Source: Rathayibacter sp. SW19 | GTDB lineage: Bacteria; Actinomycetota; Actinomycetes; Actinomycetales; Microbacteriaceae | Reading direction: 5' to 3' | NCBI RefSeq assembly: GCF_030866825.1 | Contig: NZ_CP133020.1 | Location: forward strand, 4,154,001 to 4,218,000 | Length of the DNA: 64,000 bases | Shown: piece after piece, positions 33,903-43,099 of the stretch | Numbering within the stretch: the stretch's first letter is position 1 | Layout of the letters: each line of letters opens with the position of its first letter | Position numbers and translations under genes: made by a program | The notes under the pieces: model-generated | Database searches by the model: none | What the model saw: the letters and a program-made list of their open reading frames with translations, nothing else | Told to the model about the DNA's origin: nothing

Positions 33903-35147
33903 TCAGGCAGCGTGCGCCTGCGGCACGCGCGCGCCACGCGCGGCCATCAGGTCGGCAACGGCGTTCAGGGCGATCGCAGCGGGGTCATCCGGATGCTGCA
34001 GCACAACGGGCATGCCTGCATCGCCGCCCTCGCGCAATGCGAGGCTGAGCGGAACGGAAGCCAGCAGCGGCACCGGCTGCTCCTGGCCGATAGACAGGCG
34101 GGCGGCAACTTCGGAGCCGCCGCCGCTGCCGAACAGGTCGATCATGGAACCGTCCGGTGCCGCGAACCCGGCCATGTTCTCAATCACGCCGAACACGCTC
34201 TGCCCGGTCTGGCGGGCGAGCGCGCCGCTACGCTCCGCGACATCCGCTGCGGCAGGCTGCGGGGTGGTGACCACGAGAATCTCGGCGTGCGGCAGCATCT
34301 GCCCGACCGAGATCGCGATGTCGCCGGTGCCGGGGGGCAGGTCGAGCAACAGAATATCCAACTCGTCGAAGTGCACGTCGGTGAGGAACTGCTTGATGGT
34401 GCGGTGCAACATCGGCCCACGCCAGGCGACGGCGACGGAGTCGTCCTCGATGAACATGCCGATCGAGATCGCTTTCACCCCGTATGCGATCGGCGGCAGC
34501 ATCATGCTGTCCACCCGGGTCGGTTGCTGAGCGGACCGCACGCCGTCTTCGTTCGCGGTGACCAGGCCGAGCAGTCCAGGGATGGAGAAGCCGAAGACAT
34601 CCGCGTCGATGAGACCGACCCGCAGGCCTTTTGCCGCGAGCGCGACCGCGAGGTTGGCGGTGATGGTCGACTTGCCGACGCCGCCCTTGCCGCTCGTGAC
34701 CGCGTAGACGCGGGTGGGCGAGTCCGGGCCGAATTGGATGCCGCGGGTTGCCGCCTCACCGCGGAGCTTCACAACGAGCTTCTCGCGTTCGGCTGGCGAC
34801 ATGGCAGTGACGAGCACGGTCACGGCGGTGACGCCGGCGACCTTCGCGACTGTGTCGTGGACATCCTGCTGGATGCTCTTCGAGTTGGGGCAGGTGGCGA
34901 TCGTCAAGCGGATGCCTACGGTCGCGGCGCCGGTGTCGTCGACGCTGATCTCGGAAACCATGCCGAGCTGCGTGATCGGCCTACGGATCTCCGGGTCGAT
35001 CACCTGCGTCAGCGCCCCATGAATGCGTGGCTCGAGGTAGGCGTAGGGGCGCTCCGCTTCTTCGGCTGCGTGCGCGACGGATTGCGTCGCAATCACCGCC
35101 ATCCGCTCTTCGCGTGTGAGAACGTCAGACTGCGCGCGTTCAGACAT
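33903..35147 (-). CDS. mrp: Mrp/NBP35 family P-loop ATPase (Fe-S carrier)
   Basis: A 414-residue protein. The N-terminal DUF59/MIP18 domain (ALTQVIDPEIRRPITQLGM) is followed by a P-loop ATPase with the deviant Walker A KGGVGKST, GLIDADVFGFSIP, LLDLPPGTGDIA and VTTPQPAAADV. It is thought to bind and hand over Fe-S clusters to apoproteins. It starts at ATG 35147, 8 nt inside sufT, so the two are co-translated. Confidence 0.92.
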   Translation of the reverse strand: MSERAQSDVLTREERMAVIATQSVAHAAEEAERPYAYLEPRIHGALTQVIDPEIRRPITQLGMVSEISVDDTGAATVGIRLTIATCPNSKSIQQDVHDTVAKVAGVTAVTVLVTAMSPAEREKLVVKLRGEAATRGIQFGPDSPTRVYAVTSGKGGVGKSTITANLAVALAAKGLRVGLIDADVFGFSIPGLLGLVTANEDGVRSAQQPTRVDSMMLPPIAYGVKAISIGMFIEDDSVAVAWRGPMLHRTIKQFLTDVHFDELDILLLDLPPGTGDIAISVGQMLPHAEILVVTTPQPAAADVAERSGALARQTGQSVFGVIENMAGFAAPDGSMIDLFGSGGGSEVAARLSIGQEQPVPLLASVPLSLALREGGDAGMPVVLQHPDDPAAIALNAVADLMAARGARVPQAHAA

Positions 35148-35469
35148 AGAACCCCATGGCCTTCATCATGTCGCGCCCGTCCTCGCTGATGCGCTCGGTG
35201 CCCCAGGCGGGCACCCAAACCCAGTTGATCGTGTGCGACTCGACGATGCCCTCGAGTGCCTGCGCGGTCTGTGCGGAAATGTCGTCCTGCAGCGGGCATT
35301 CAGCGGTCGTCAGCGTCATGTAAATCACCAGGGTCGAAGTCTCATCATCCCAGCCCAACTGGTACACCAGGCCGAGATCGACGATGTTGATGCCCAGTTC
35401 GGGGTCGATGACGTCTTTGAGCGCCTCCTCGATCTCTTCCTGGGTCGGGGGTTCGAGTGACGTGATCAT
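35140..35469 (-). CDS. sufT: SufT-type metal-sulfur cluster assembly factor (DUF59)
   Basis: A 109-residue MIP18/DUF59 protein: LKDVIDPELGINIVDLGLVY, then LTTAECPLQDDI with the conserved Cys, and a Trp-rich end INWVWVPAWG. It assists Fe-S cluster maturation. It overlaps mrp by 8 nt and follows the Rieske gene by 96 nt. In most actinobacteria sufT closes a sufB-sufD-Rieske-sufC-sufS-sufU run; here those partners are absent. Confidence 0.9.
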   Translation of the reverse strand: MITSLEPPTQEEIEEALKDVIDPELGINIVDLGLVYQLGWDDETSTLVIYMTLTTAECPLQDDISAQTAQALEGIVESHTINWVWVPAWGTERISEDGRDMMKAMGFYV

Positions 35470-35565
35470 CGGTTTTCTCTCTCGGCTAGGGTCGTGCGGA
35501 TGCGGTGCGGCGGGTGCAGGGTGGCGCGTGCCGTGCTACAGGTGCGGCCGCTCGGATGCTGCGGC

Positions 35566-35871
35566 TCAGGCGGCCACGTAGATGTCACCGTCGACGATGC
35601 TCAGTTCGTAGACCGGAACCGGGTCCGTCGCCGGGAGCGTCAGTGCGCGGCCTGTGTTGAGGTCGAAGCGTGCACCGTGCGCCCAGCATTCAAGGTTGCT
35701 GCCCTCGACGAAGCCCTCTGAGAGTGAGATCTCCGCGTGCGAACAGGTGTCGCCGATGGCGTGGCAGGTGCCGTTGTCATCTTTCACGAGCGCGACGGCC
35801 TTGCCGTTGACGAGAACCTTGACGCTCTGACCGGGCTGCAGATCGGACTCTGCGCAGACCTTGACTGCCAT
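35566..35871 (-). CDS. Rieske 2Fe-2S ferredoxin-like protein of the SUF locus
   Basis: A 101-residue protein starting MAVKVCAESDLQPGQ. ATG 35871 is chosen because GGAGGAAGAA stands directly before it; the upstream ATG 35883 would read through this ribosome binding site. The cluster ligands are CSHAEISLSEG-type: C-x-H in DTCSHAE and C-x-x-H in LECWAHGARF. This family (non-heme iron oxygenase ferredoxin subunit) usually sits between sufD and sufC. It is divergent from a ferredoxin gene. Confidence 0.88.
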   Translation of the reverse strand: MAVKVCAESDLQPGQSVKVLVNGKAVALVKDDNGTCHAIGDTCSHAEISLSEGFVEGSNLECWAHGARFDLNTGRALTLPATDPVPVYELSIVDGDIYVAA

Positions 35872-35993
35872 TTCTTCCTCCATTGCCGCCCGAAGTGGGC
35901 CACTCTTCGATGATAACTATTAAAGCGGAGAAATATCCTCTAAAATGGCTGCGAACAGTGCCACCAAGGCAGCGCCAACAGAAGGAGGCCACC

Positions 35994-36377
35994 GTGCCGT
36001 ATGTCATCGGAGCAGCGTGCATCGATGTGATGGATCGCGCCTGCGTCGACGAGTGCCCGGTCGACTGCATCTACGAGGGCGGCCGGTCGTTGTACATCCA
36101 TCCGGATGAGTGTGTCGACTGCGGGGCGTGCGAGCCCGTCTGCCCCGTCGACGCCATCGCGTATGAGGACGACGTACCGGATCGTTGGGAGGCGTTCATC
36201 GCCGACAACACGCGATTCTTCTCGGAACCGCTGCCCGGCCTGACCAAGCCGCTCGGCTCTCCGGGCGGGGCAGCGAAACTCGGCCCGCTCGGCGTTGACA
36301 CTCCGCTCGTGACGGGGTATCCGCCACTGGAAGAGCGCAACGATCTCGTCGACAATCGGGATGGGTTCGTGCACTGA
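35994..36377 (+). CDS. fdxA: Ferredoxin, 7Fe FdxA type
   Basis: A 127-residue ferredoxin starting MPYVIGAACIDVMDRAC at GTG 35994, with AAGGAGG at 35982-35988. The cysteine pattern C-V-D-E-C-P-V-D-C and CVDCGACEPVCPVDA gives a [3Fe-4S]/[4Fe-4S] pair; the first cluster motif has the spacing typical of FdxA. It transfers electrons in the cytoplasm. The AT-rich stretch with TAAAAT at 35941-35946 is a likely -10. The C-terminal extension is longer than in minimal ferredoxins but usual for actinobacteria. Confidence 0.93.
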   Translation: MPYVIGAACIDVMDRACVDECPVDCIYEGGRSLYIHPDECVDCGACEPVCPVDAIAYEDDVPDRWEAFIADNTRFFSEPLPGLTKPLGSPGGAAKLGPLGVDTPLVTGYPPLEERNDLVDNRDGFVH

Positions 36378-36432
36378 AGCCCGTCTGTCTCGTAAACCAG
36401 GGTGTTGGTCTGCTGTCGGCTAGTCTCCAGAT

Positions 36433-37122
36433 ATGAAGACGATCGGATTGCTCGGCGGGATGAGCTGGGAGAGCTCAGCCCTGTATTACCAGCTGATCAA
36501 TGAAGCCGTCCGTGATCAGCTTGGCGGATTGCACTCCGCCAAACTCGTCATGACCTCTGTCGACTTTGCCGAGATCGAACACTTCCAGTCGACCGGCGAC
36601 TGGGCGTCAGCAGGTCGGATTCTTGCCGGACAATCCCGCCGCCTCGAGGCCGCCGGAGCCGACTTTCTCGTTCTGTGCACCAACACAATGCATAAGGTCG
36701 CACCGGACATCGAGAATGCTGTCACCATTCCTCTGTTGCATTTGGCAGACGCGACCGCGATCGCCGTCGCCGAGAGCGGGATAGCCAACGTCGCGCTACT
36801 CGGAACCGCATTCACGATGGAACAGGAATTCTACAAAGACCGCGTTGCCGCCCACGGGTTGAGGGTCATCGTGCCCGACGCGGCTCAGCGGGCGATTATC
36901 CATCGCGTCATCTATGAGGAACTCGTTCTGGGCATAATCAACGATGCATCCCGCGAACAGTACGTTGCGATTATCGCTTCGTTACGCGAACGAGGAGCAG
37001 AGGGAGTCATACTCGGATGCACCGAAATCGAATTGCTCATCGGTGAGAACGACAACCCGATACCCATTTTTCCGACAACTCAACTTCACGCAGAGGCAGC
37101 CGTGAAGATGGCGCTGGCCTGA
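36433..37122 (+). CDS. Aspartate/glutamate racemase family protein
   Basis: A 229-residue Asp/Glu racemase (YgeA/RacX group). IGLLGGMSWESSALYY is the family start, and the two catalytic cysteines are in LVLCTNTMHKVA and VILGCTEIELL. It would interconvert amino-acid enantiomers without cofactor. There is no ribosome binding site, but TAGTCT at 36421-36426 ends 6 nt before ATG 36433, so the transcript may be leaderless. The GC content appears a little lower than in neighbours. Confidence 0.9.
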   Translation: MKTIGLLGGMSWESSALYYQLINEAVRDQLGGLHSAKLVMTSVDFAEIEHFQSTGDWASAGRILAGQSRRLEAAGADFLVLCTNTMHKVAPDIENAVTIPLLHLADATAIAVAESGIANVALLGTAFTMEQEFYKDRVAAHGLRVIVPDAAQRAIIHRVIYEELVLGIINDASREQYVAIIASLRERGAEGVILGCTEIELLIGENDNPIPIFPTTQLHAEAAVKMALA

Positions 37123-37197
37123 ACGGATCGAGGACCCCCTTCGGGACACGGGTCGCGCCCCGTACGCCCAACCTTGAGCGGTGCGCGTCGGCGGCAT

Positions 37198-37363
37198 TAT
37201 TGTCCGAGTCGTTTCGGATGCGCTCATAGTGGGCGTCAAATGCGGCCCGATCAGACGGATCTGCGTGGGTGAATGCCGCCATCTCAACTGCCGCAGCGTC
37301 CTGTTCCCCCTCGAACAATTGATCGAGTTCACCGGCTCCAACGTTTCGAAGCACTATCGTCAC
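37198..37363 (-). pseudogene. 5' remnant of a GNAT acetyltransferase gene
   Basis: From GTG 37363 the first about 55 codons encode MTIVLRNVGAGELDQLFEGE and then MAAFTHADPSDRAAFDAHYERIR, which is the typical opening of a GNAT N-acetyltransferase. After about 37198 the frame continues in sequence unlike GNAT and runs antisense into the racemase gene. The acetyl-CoA-binding motif is absent, so only the 5' fragment remains. The rest of 37364-37547 shows no gene. Confidence 0.55.
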
Positions 37364-37547
37364 GCGCTCACCCTAAAACCTCGCACCGACGCCCGCCCGA
37401 CAATCCCAGCAGCCGACGATTCACCGAGGTGACTCCTGATTCAGAAGCCAGAAGAGGAACGGCCAAGGGGGACCGCCCACATTGATCGATAGGCGATCCG
37501 TCTGCACGCGGTGAAACGGATGGTGATCCATTGGATGTGCCGACGGC

Positions 37548-38766
37548 CTATACGCGAGGCGTTGGTTGGGTCGGTTTCGTGCGGAACACCGGCAAGCCAA
37601 GCCCGGCGAGCCGGTTCTGCAGAGCACGTCGTTCGGGCTCGGTTTGTGCGAGGTCGATCGCCTTCCGGTATTCGGCGTCGGCTTCACCATCGCGGCCGGC
37701 GCGGTGCAGCAGTTCGGCGCGGGCGGAGTGGAAGTAGCGGTAGTGGTCGAGTTCGAGGCCGTCGAGGATGGCGAGTGCCGCCTCAGGCCCGTCGATCTCG
37801 GCCACGGCGACGGCCCGGTTCAGTTCCACGACCGGCGAGCCCGTCTGTTGCCCAAGCCTTTCGTACAGGGCTGCGATTTGGTGCCAGTCGCGAGGCTGCT
37901 GGAGGTGCAGATCGGCGATGGCCGCCTGCACGGCGTACGGTCCGGTGCTACCGCGCGCGATCGCACGTTGCAGGAGGTTCCGGCCGTCGCTGATCTGTTG
38001 CTCGTCCCACAGGGCGCGGTCCTGGTCGTCGAGCAGGACGATATCGCCGTCGCTTTGCCGGGCGACTCGGCGCGCATCGTGCAGCAGCATCAGTGCTAGC
38101 AGCGCAAGCACGTCGCCCTCATCAGGCATCAGTTCCACGAGCACTCGCCCGAGCCGGATCGCTTCGGCTGCAAGGTCGATGCGGCCGCCTCCCCAGCCCT
38201 GGTTGAACACGAGGTAGACCACGCCGAGGACCGCCGCCAACCGGTCGGGAACTCGATCGTTGGGCGGCACGGTGAACGGGATGCCGGCGTCGCGGATCTT
38301 GTGCTTGGCTCGCGTCAGCCGTTTGCCCATCGTCTCGGGCGGGACCAGGAACGCCCGCGCGATCTCCTCCGTGGTCAGCCCGCAGAGCGTCCGCAGGGTC
38401 AACGCGACTTGCGTCTCCAATCCCAATGCCGGGTGGCAACAGGTGAAGATCAGTTCCAACTGCTCATCCGGGATGGTGACGGCGTCGTGCATGCTTGCCG
38501 CGGATTCACGCTCGAGGTCGCGCACAAGCAGTCTTGTCTTCTCCGCCAGGACGAGTTGGCGGCGGATGCGATCGATCGCGCGGTTGCGTGCGGTGGTGAT
38601 CAGCCAGCCGACGGGATTGGCCGGTTCACCGTCGCGAGGCCAGCGCTCGGCGGCGGTCGCGAACGCTTCCTGCGCGGCGTCCTCAGCCAGTTCGATGTCA
38701 CCGAGGATGCCAACCAGTGGCCAGCACGCGACCCCAGTGCGCGCGGAAGACGGCCTCAAGTGCCAC
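37548..38766 (-). pseudogene. ECF-type sigma factor with C-terminal TPR region (ECF42-like), frameshifted near the start
   Basis: The main frame (about 400 codons) has sigma region 2 (LVGILGDIELAEDAAQEAF, NPVGWLITTARNRAIDRIRR), region 4 (LTLRTLCGLTTEEIARAFLVP) and a long helical C-terminus with TPR-like units, the pattern of ECF sigma factors paired with DGPF proteins. The proper start is GTG 38766 in another frame, encoding VALEAVFRAHWGRVLA. Only one base (38718) separates that GCC codon from the CTG that resumes the family sequence, so two bases are missing. The start overlaps the YciI gene end. Loss of function, ribosomal slippage or a sequencing error are all possible. Confidence 0.8.
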
Positions 38767-39094
38767 GGAACAGGGTCTCGCGAACAGGTCGGACCTCGAT
38801 GGCGCCTGAAGTCCGGGCCTCTTGCAAAGCCCGCGCGATCGCCAGGGCCCCATCCAGATCGTCGGCGTCGACAAAGATCACGCCGGCGAGGAATTCTTTG
38901 GTTTCGATGAACGGCCCGTCGGTCAGCAGCGCGCCCGCCGTGCCGTGCCTCACGGTCGTTGCCGACTCATCGGCGTGCAGCCTCGCCCAGCCGGTGACCT
39001 CCGGCCTGGTCAGCACGGCGGCGATCGCATCCTCAATCGGGTGCGCCGTTTCTTGACTGCTCTGACGGCCGTAGGCGAGCAGTGCATACTGCAT
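38756..39094 (-). CDS. YciI/DGPF family protein paired with the sigma factor
   Basis: A 112-residue YciI-fold protein starting MQYALLAYGRQSS with the DGPF signature in LLTDGPFIETKEF. Proteins of this type are the regular partners of ECF42 sigma factors and may sense or modify a ligand. Its 3' end overlaps the sigma gene start by 11 nt, giving translational coupling. The start ATG 39094 is clear. A paralogous pair lies at 50343-52018. Confidence 0.88.
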   Translation of the reverse strand: MQYALLAYGRQSSQETAHPIEDAIAAVLTRPEVTGWARLHADESATTVRHGTAGALLTDGPFIETKEFLAGVIFVDADDLDGALAIARALQEARTSGAIEVRPVRETLFRGT

Positions 39095-39270
39095 AAGCTC
39101 TCCAGTCTCTGATCGATACCGGTCTACACATCATACGAACCGCGGTCGCGCCCACGAGCAGGGCCGACCGAAACAATTCTTGCCTGCCGGTGTCCGTTTC
39201 GGGCACTGTCGTTCGTGATATTCAGTGACGGCGCGCTCGAGGCGTACCGGTTTTCGAAAGGACGATCGAC

Positions 39271-39594
39271 ATGGCGAAATTCACCTACCTCTATCGTGGC
39301 CCGGCGACCCCGATGTCCGGCCTCACGCCGGAACAGGGCGCTGAGCGGATGGCAGCGTTCGGCGCCTGGATGGAGAAGGTCGGCCCGGCGCTGGTCGACG
39401 TTGGCAGCCCGTTCGGGTCGAGTGTGTCCGTTCGCGATGACGGCACCGACGCAACAGCCGGTGATCTGACCGGCTACACGATCATCGAGGCCGACGATCT
39501 GACTTCAGCGAAGGCGTTCACCGATGGCCTCCCGTTCCTGTCCAACCACGACGGGAAATGCGCGGTGGAGATCTTCGAACTACTGCCGATGTAA
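39271..39594 (+). CDS. YciI-related protein
   Basis: A 107-residue protein: KFTYLYRGPATPMSGLTPEQ, ERMAAFGAWMEKVGPALVDVG, GYTIIEADDLTSAKAFTDG and VEIFELLPM at the end. This is the YCII-related (dimeric alpha+beta barrel) pattern. ATG 39271 is preceded by AAAGGA. Function unknown; it stands divergently from the YciI/sigma pair. Confidence 0.82.
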   Translation: MAKFTYLYRGPATPMSGLTPEQGAERMAAFGAWMEKVGPALVDVGSPFGSSVSVRDDGTDATAGDLTGYTIIEADDLTSAKAFTDGLPFLSNHDGKCAVEIFELLPM

Positions 39595-39604
39595 CAGTCG
39601 CCGT

Positions 39605-39997
39605 GTGAGCGCTATGGCCGTCTTCGTTTCTTTCCGGCGGTTCTGGCGTGACCACCGACTGCTGATGGGGTTCATCCTCGTCGTCATGCTTGCGCTGGCC
39701 GCCACGATCGCGCAGTTGTACGGGCGGATGCTCCTGGCCGGGCCAGCGACGCTCGCCCTGTTGTGCTGGCTGACCGCCGTTGTCACGCGCCACGGCGGCG
39801 ACGCCGCACCGGCCGTGCGCGGGCGGGCCGTTTGGGCGCAATTGCTCGCCTGCGCCACAGTGTTCATCGCGACCGGGCTGGAGGGAGCCCGGCTCGATCA
39901 CGCCCTGCCGGCAGGATTTCAGGCCAGGCTTCTGATTGCCGGAGCGGTGGCCGGATCTTCCGCGATGCCCATGATGGGGTTAAAGAACCGCGCGTAG
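39605..39997 (+). CDS. Small membrane protein with a 3' end that may derive from phzF
   Basis: A 130-residue protein from GTG 39605 (ATG 39614 possible) with three hydrophobic segments (LLMGFILVVMLALAATIAQL, ATLALLCWLTAVVT, ARLLIAGAVAG). I cannot assign a family. The last about 15-25 codons lie antisense to conserved phzF sequence (39950-39997), where the phzF frame itself is broken, so the C-terminus GSSAMPMMGLKNRA probably is not native. Confidence 0.5.
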   Translation: MSAMAVFVSFRRFWRDHRLLMGFILVVMLALAATIAQLYGRMLLAGPATLALLCWLTAVVTRHGGDAAPAVRGRAVWAQLLACATVFIATGLEGARLDHALPAGFQARLLIAGAVAGSSAMPMMGLKNRA

Positions 39998-40617
39998 GCG
40001 AGCGCATCCGCGGTGTTCGGGTCAAGACTGCAGACATAGCAACCTTCACCACCGACTTCTTCAAGGATCGCCGTGAGCGGCATCGCGTCAGGAATCACAG
40101 CGTCCACTGCCACTTTGTCGACGAGGGGCAGGAGAAGGTGGCCCGCACCGGTGGAGACGACTTGGGCATCGAGCCCGGTATCTAACGCGGTGCGATCGGG
40201 CCGTAATGAGTCGGCGAGGCGACCCCGGTCTGCGAAGGTCCTGCCGAACGACGGTGCAGATTGCGACATCGAGACCACGACCCGGCCATCCGGACTTCTA
40301 CGTGCCTCGATCGGAAGGATCTCGTCGCCGATCTGCTGCGCAAATCCGGCCCTCGCGTCCACGTGTCTGAACCGGGTCTCGACGAGCCACAACCAGGCGC
40401 CGAGAGCATTGTGTCCCGCACCGAACACCTCGGAACCGTTCGGCGTGAACGACCGCAACCGCACGGTTGCAGCCGAAACGGTCGGAGAGAGGATGAACGT
40501 CGTTTCGGATTGGTTGAACTCCCGGGCAATCGCCCGCATGGTGATGTCATCGAGCCCGTCTGCGTCTTCGACCAGCGACACCGGGTTACCTTGGAGCGGC
40601 GCATACGAAGAGAATAG
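39919..40617 (-). pseudogene. PhzF family gene truncated at both ends
   Basis: The frame from 40617 reads LFSSYAPLQGNPVSLVEDADG, DDITMRAIAREFNQSETTF, RLRSFTPNGSEVFGAGHNALG and ends ARFFNPIMGIAEDPAT before foreign sequence APAIRSLA and a stop. PhzF proteins (about 260-300 residues, isomerase/epimerase fold) need the N-terminal GNP motif and continue after EDPATG. Here a TGA precedes the first codon, ATG 40622 is in the wrong frame, the first usable start is GTG 40581 past the GNP motif, and the C-terminal GxAAGPL part is deleted. Confidence 0.7.
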
Positions 40618-40672
40618 TCATCCGGTTGAATTCAGACCCCGACAACGCAGCAAGCCTTGGGTATTCTCTTCG
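40606..40672. repeat. 11-bp inverted repeat at the broken phzF start
   Basis: CGAAGAGAATA at 40606-40616 and TATTCTCTTCG at 40662-40672, separated by 45 nt. The left arm overlaps the damaged phzF start. It may be an operator pair or a scar of a recombination event. Confidence 0.6.
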
Positions 40673-40723
40673 CACGGTCTGGCGTCGCGGAACCATGCAC
40701 GTCGCCGACTGAGCGCCCGCTGC

Positions 40724-42829
40724 TCAGGCGTGCTGCGCCGACGCGGCCAAGGCCAAGTCGGTCAGCAGCTGGTCGCCGGGAGCGGCGAACGCGTAGTCCG
40801 CGGTGATCTCGGCGCGATCGAGCAGCTCGTCCATCCGCTGCCGGCGTTGACGCGGGATCAGAGTGACAACGGTGCCCGGCTTGCCGGCACGCCCGGTGCG
40901 CCCTGAGCGGTGCAGGTAGGTTTTGTACTCGTCCGGGGCATCCGCCTGGATGACCAGGTCGATATCGTCGACGTGGATGCCGCGCGCGGCGACATCCGTC
41001 GCGACAAGCACGTTGACGCGCCCGCTGGTGAGCTGCTCCAGGTTGCGCGTGCGGCGAGACTGGTTCAGGTCGCCGTGCAGGGACACCGCGGGGATGCCGG
41101 CGTCGTCCAGTCGCTCGGCGAGCTGCTCGGCGAACGCGCGGGTGCGTGCGAAAACGAGTGTCTTGCCGTCACGGTCGGTGAGCTGCTCGATGATCGCGGC
41201 CTTGTCACGGTGCTCGATCACGAGAACGCGGTGGTCGATGGTGCTCGAGGCCTGATTCTCGCCGGCCACCTCGTGCACGGCCGGGCTCGGCAGGAACTCG
41301 CTGACGAGCTTGGCGACACCCTTGTCGAGCGTTGCCGAGAACATCAGCTTCTGGCCACCGCTCGCGGTCTGCCTCAGGATGCGCTGCACCGGCTCGAGGA
41401 ATCCCAGGTCGCACATGTGGTCGGCCTCGTCCAACACCGTAATGGTGACTTGGCTGAGGTCGAGGCGTCGCTGTTCGATCAGGTCCTCGATGCGACCCGG
41501 GGTGCCGATCACAATGTCGACACCACGCTGCAACGCGCCCACCTGGCGGCCCTGCGGAACACCGCCGTAGATCTGTGTTGTGAATAGCCCGACGGAACGG
41601 GCGATCGGCTGCACCGTGCGATCGATCTGAAGGGCGAGCTCACGGGTCGGTGCGAGAATGAGCGCGCGGGGTGCACGACCGAACTGGCGCTTCCCACCTG
41701 CCTTGCCATGTTCAGCCCATTGCTGCATCAAGCGCTCGACGAGCGGAGCACCGAAGGCGATCGTCTTGCCGCTGCCGGTGCGGCCGCGGCCGAGCACATC
41801 CTTGCCCGCGAGCACATCCGGAATCGTTGCCGCCTGGATCGGGAACGGCGTGGCAGCACCGAGCGTCTCAAGCTCGCGAACGATGTTGCCGCCGAGCCCG
41901 AGGTCGGCAAACGTCACACCGACGACTTCGGATGCCGTGATCGCTTCGGCCTCGAGGCGGCCCAGTACGACGTCGTCCTGCGGCGTGAAGTGGTGCGCGC
42001 CCGAGTGATGATCGGTGCTTGAGCGGTGGTCAGAGCCTGCGCGTACCGAAGTGCGCGTTGGGTAGAAGTCGGAATGCCGTTCGGGCGTGCGCTTCGGACG
42101 ATCGTTGTCGTAATTCCGACGCGGAGCACGATCCTCATAGGTGCGCTTCGGATGCTCATATCCAGCCCCTGAGCTTGTCGCCTGTCCTGAGGAAGTCGAT
42201 CTGCGACCGTCCCGAACGGAAGCGCGGTCACCGTATGGCTGGCGCTCGCCGTGCGCGGGGCGGCCGTCGCGATCGTTACGCTGGCCATACGCGGGGCGGC
42301 CACCGCGATCGGCAGCGTTCTTCTGGTCGTTGCGCTCACCGTACGGCCTGCGGTCCCCACGGTCAGCGGATGCCTCGCGCTCACCGTAGGGCTTGCGGTC
42401 AGCATAAGTCGGTCGGGCACCACTGTCGCCATACGGCTTGCGGGCACCGCGCTCGCCATACGGCTTGCGGTCGGAGCGCTCACCATACGGCTTGCGATCA
42501 TTGCGGTCACCGTAGGCGTGCTGCGAGCCGGAGGTGCGACGGTCACCCGTGCGACCGTTGCCCGAACTTGCCGCAGCGCGCGGTTCCCAGTTCGGACGAT
42601 CGGTACGTGCGCCGTCGCGGTTGCCCTGACGGGCGGCGCGCTCGTCGGCGTTCCAGCGCTGCTTCTTGGCAGCAGCCTCGGTGGGTTCCGGGCGGTATCC
42701 GCGGTGGTTCGGACTCCTGCTCCCGGCTTTGGGACCGGACTTCTTCGCACCGCTGCGCAGTGTGGAACTCTTGCTTCCGTATGCGCTGGAATTCTGCTTG
42801 TCGTACGGACGCTGCTTGTTGTAAGGCAT
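40724..42829 (-). CDS. DEAD-box RNA helicase with long Arg/Gly-rich N-terminus
   Basis: A 701-residue protein starting MPYNKQRPYDKQ at ATG 42829, with AGGAAA upstream. Residues about 1-265 are low-complexity basic sequence with repeated DRKPYGER and QRNDRDGRP units. The helicase core follows: Q motif FPIQAATIP, GRGRTGSGKT, PTRELALQ, DEAD as VLDEADHMCD, SAT, and HRSGRTGRAGKPG. It remodels RNA (ribosome assembly, mRNA decay, cold adaptation). The repeat-rich N-terminus probably binds RNA and promotes condensation; usually such tails are C-terminal. A dispersed repeat supplies RSTSSGQATSSGAG near residue 220. Confidence 0.92.
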   Translation of the reverse strand: MPYNKQRPYDKQNSSAYGSKSSTLRSGAKKSGPKAGSRSPNHRGYRPEPTEAAAKKQRWNADERAARQGNRDGARTDRPNWEPRAAASSGNGRTGDRRTSGSQHAYGDRNDRKPYGERSDRKPYGERGARKPYGDSGARPTYADRKPYGEREASADRGDRRPYGERNDQKNAADRGGRPAYGQRNDRDGRPAHGERQPYGDRASVRDGRRSTSSGQATSSGAGYEHPKRTYEDRAPRRNYDNDRPKRTPERHSDFYPTRTSVRAGSDHRSSTDHHSGAHHFTPQDDVVLGRLEAEAITASEVVGVTFADLGLGGNIVRELETLGAATPFPIQAATIPDVLAGKDVLGRGRTGSGKTIAFGAPLVERLMQQWAEHGKAGGKRQFGRAPRALILAPTRELALQIDRTVQPIARSVGLFTTQIYGGVPQGRQVGALQRGVDIVIGTPGRIEDLIEQRRLDLSQVTITVLDEADHMCDLGFLEPVQRILRQTASGGQKLMFSATLDKGVAKLVSEFLPSPAVHEVAGENQASSTIDHRVLVIEHRDKAAIIEQLTDRDGKTLVFARTRAFAEQLAERLDDAGIPAVSLHGDLNQSRRTRNLEQLTSGRVNVLVATDVAARGIHVDDIDLVIQADAPDEYKTYLHRSGRTGRAGKPGTVVTLIPRQRRQRMDELLDRAEITADYAFAAPGDQLLTDLALAASAQHA

Positions 42830-42943
42830 GACTGGTTTCCTGGGTTGTCGTTGATTGCATGGCAGAACCCGCGACAGAATCGTCACGTCCTTGCAAGAAC
42901 CCAGGCTGTCTTCGACTGGGGCCGTTTCACATACAGTGATCTT

Positions 42944-42978
42944 CCGTAGTACCGCGGCGCACTTCGCGCCTCCTACGG
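42944..42978. promoter_or_regulatory. Inverted repeat in the helicase leader region
   Basis: CCGTAG at 42944-42949 and CTACGG at 42973-42978 enclose GCGC...GCGC, about 115 nt upstream of the DEAD-box start in the 270-nt gap (42830-43099). It may be a terminator for the enoyl-CoA hydratase gene or a leader structure of the helicase mRNA. No other gene is visible in the gap. Confidence 0.4.
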
Positions 42979-43099
42979 TTCCGGCCCACCTGACTTACAA
43001 ACCCATCCACGCACAGCGTGGTGTCAAGAGCCGACCAGCTAACGTTACACGATCACCCCTGTGAACTCCCAGCGAATCGCCCTTCTCACCATGAGCAAC

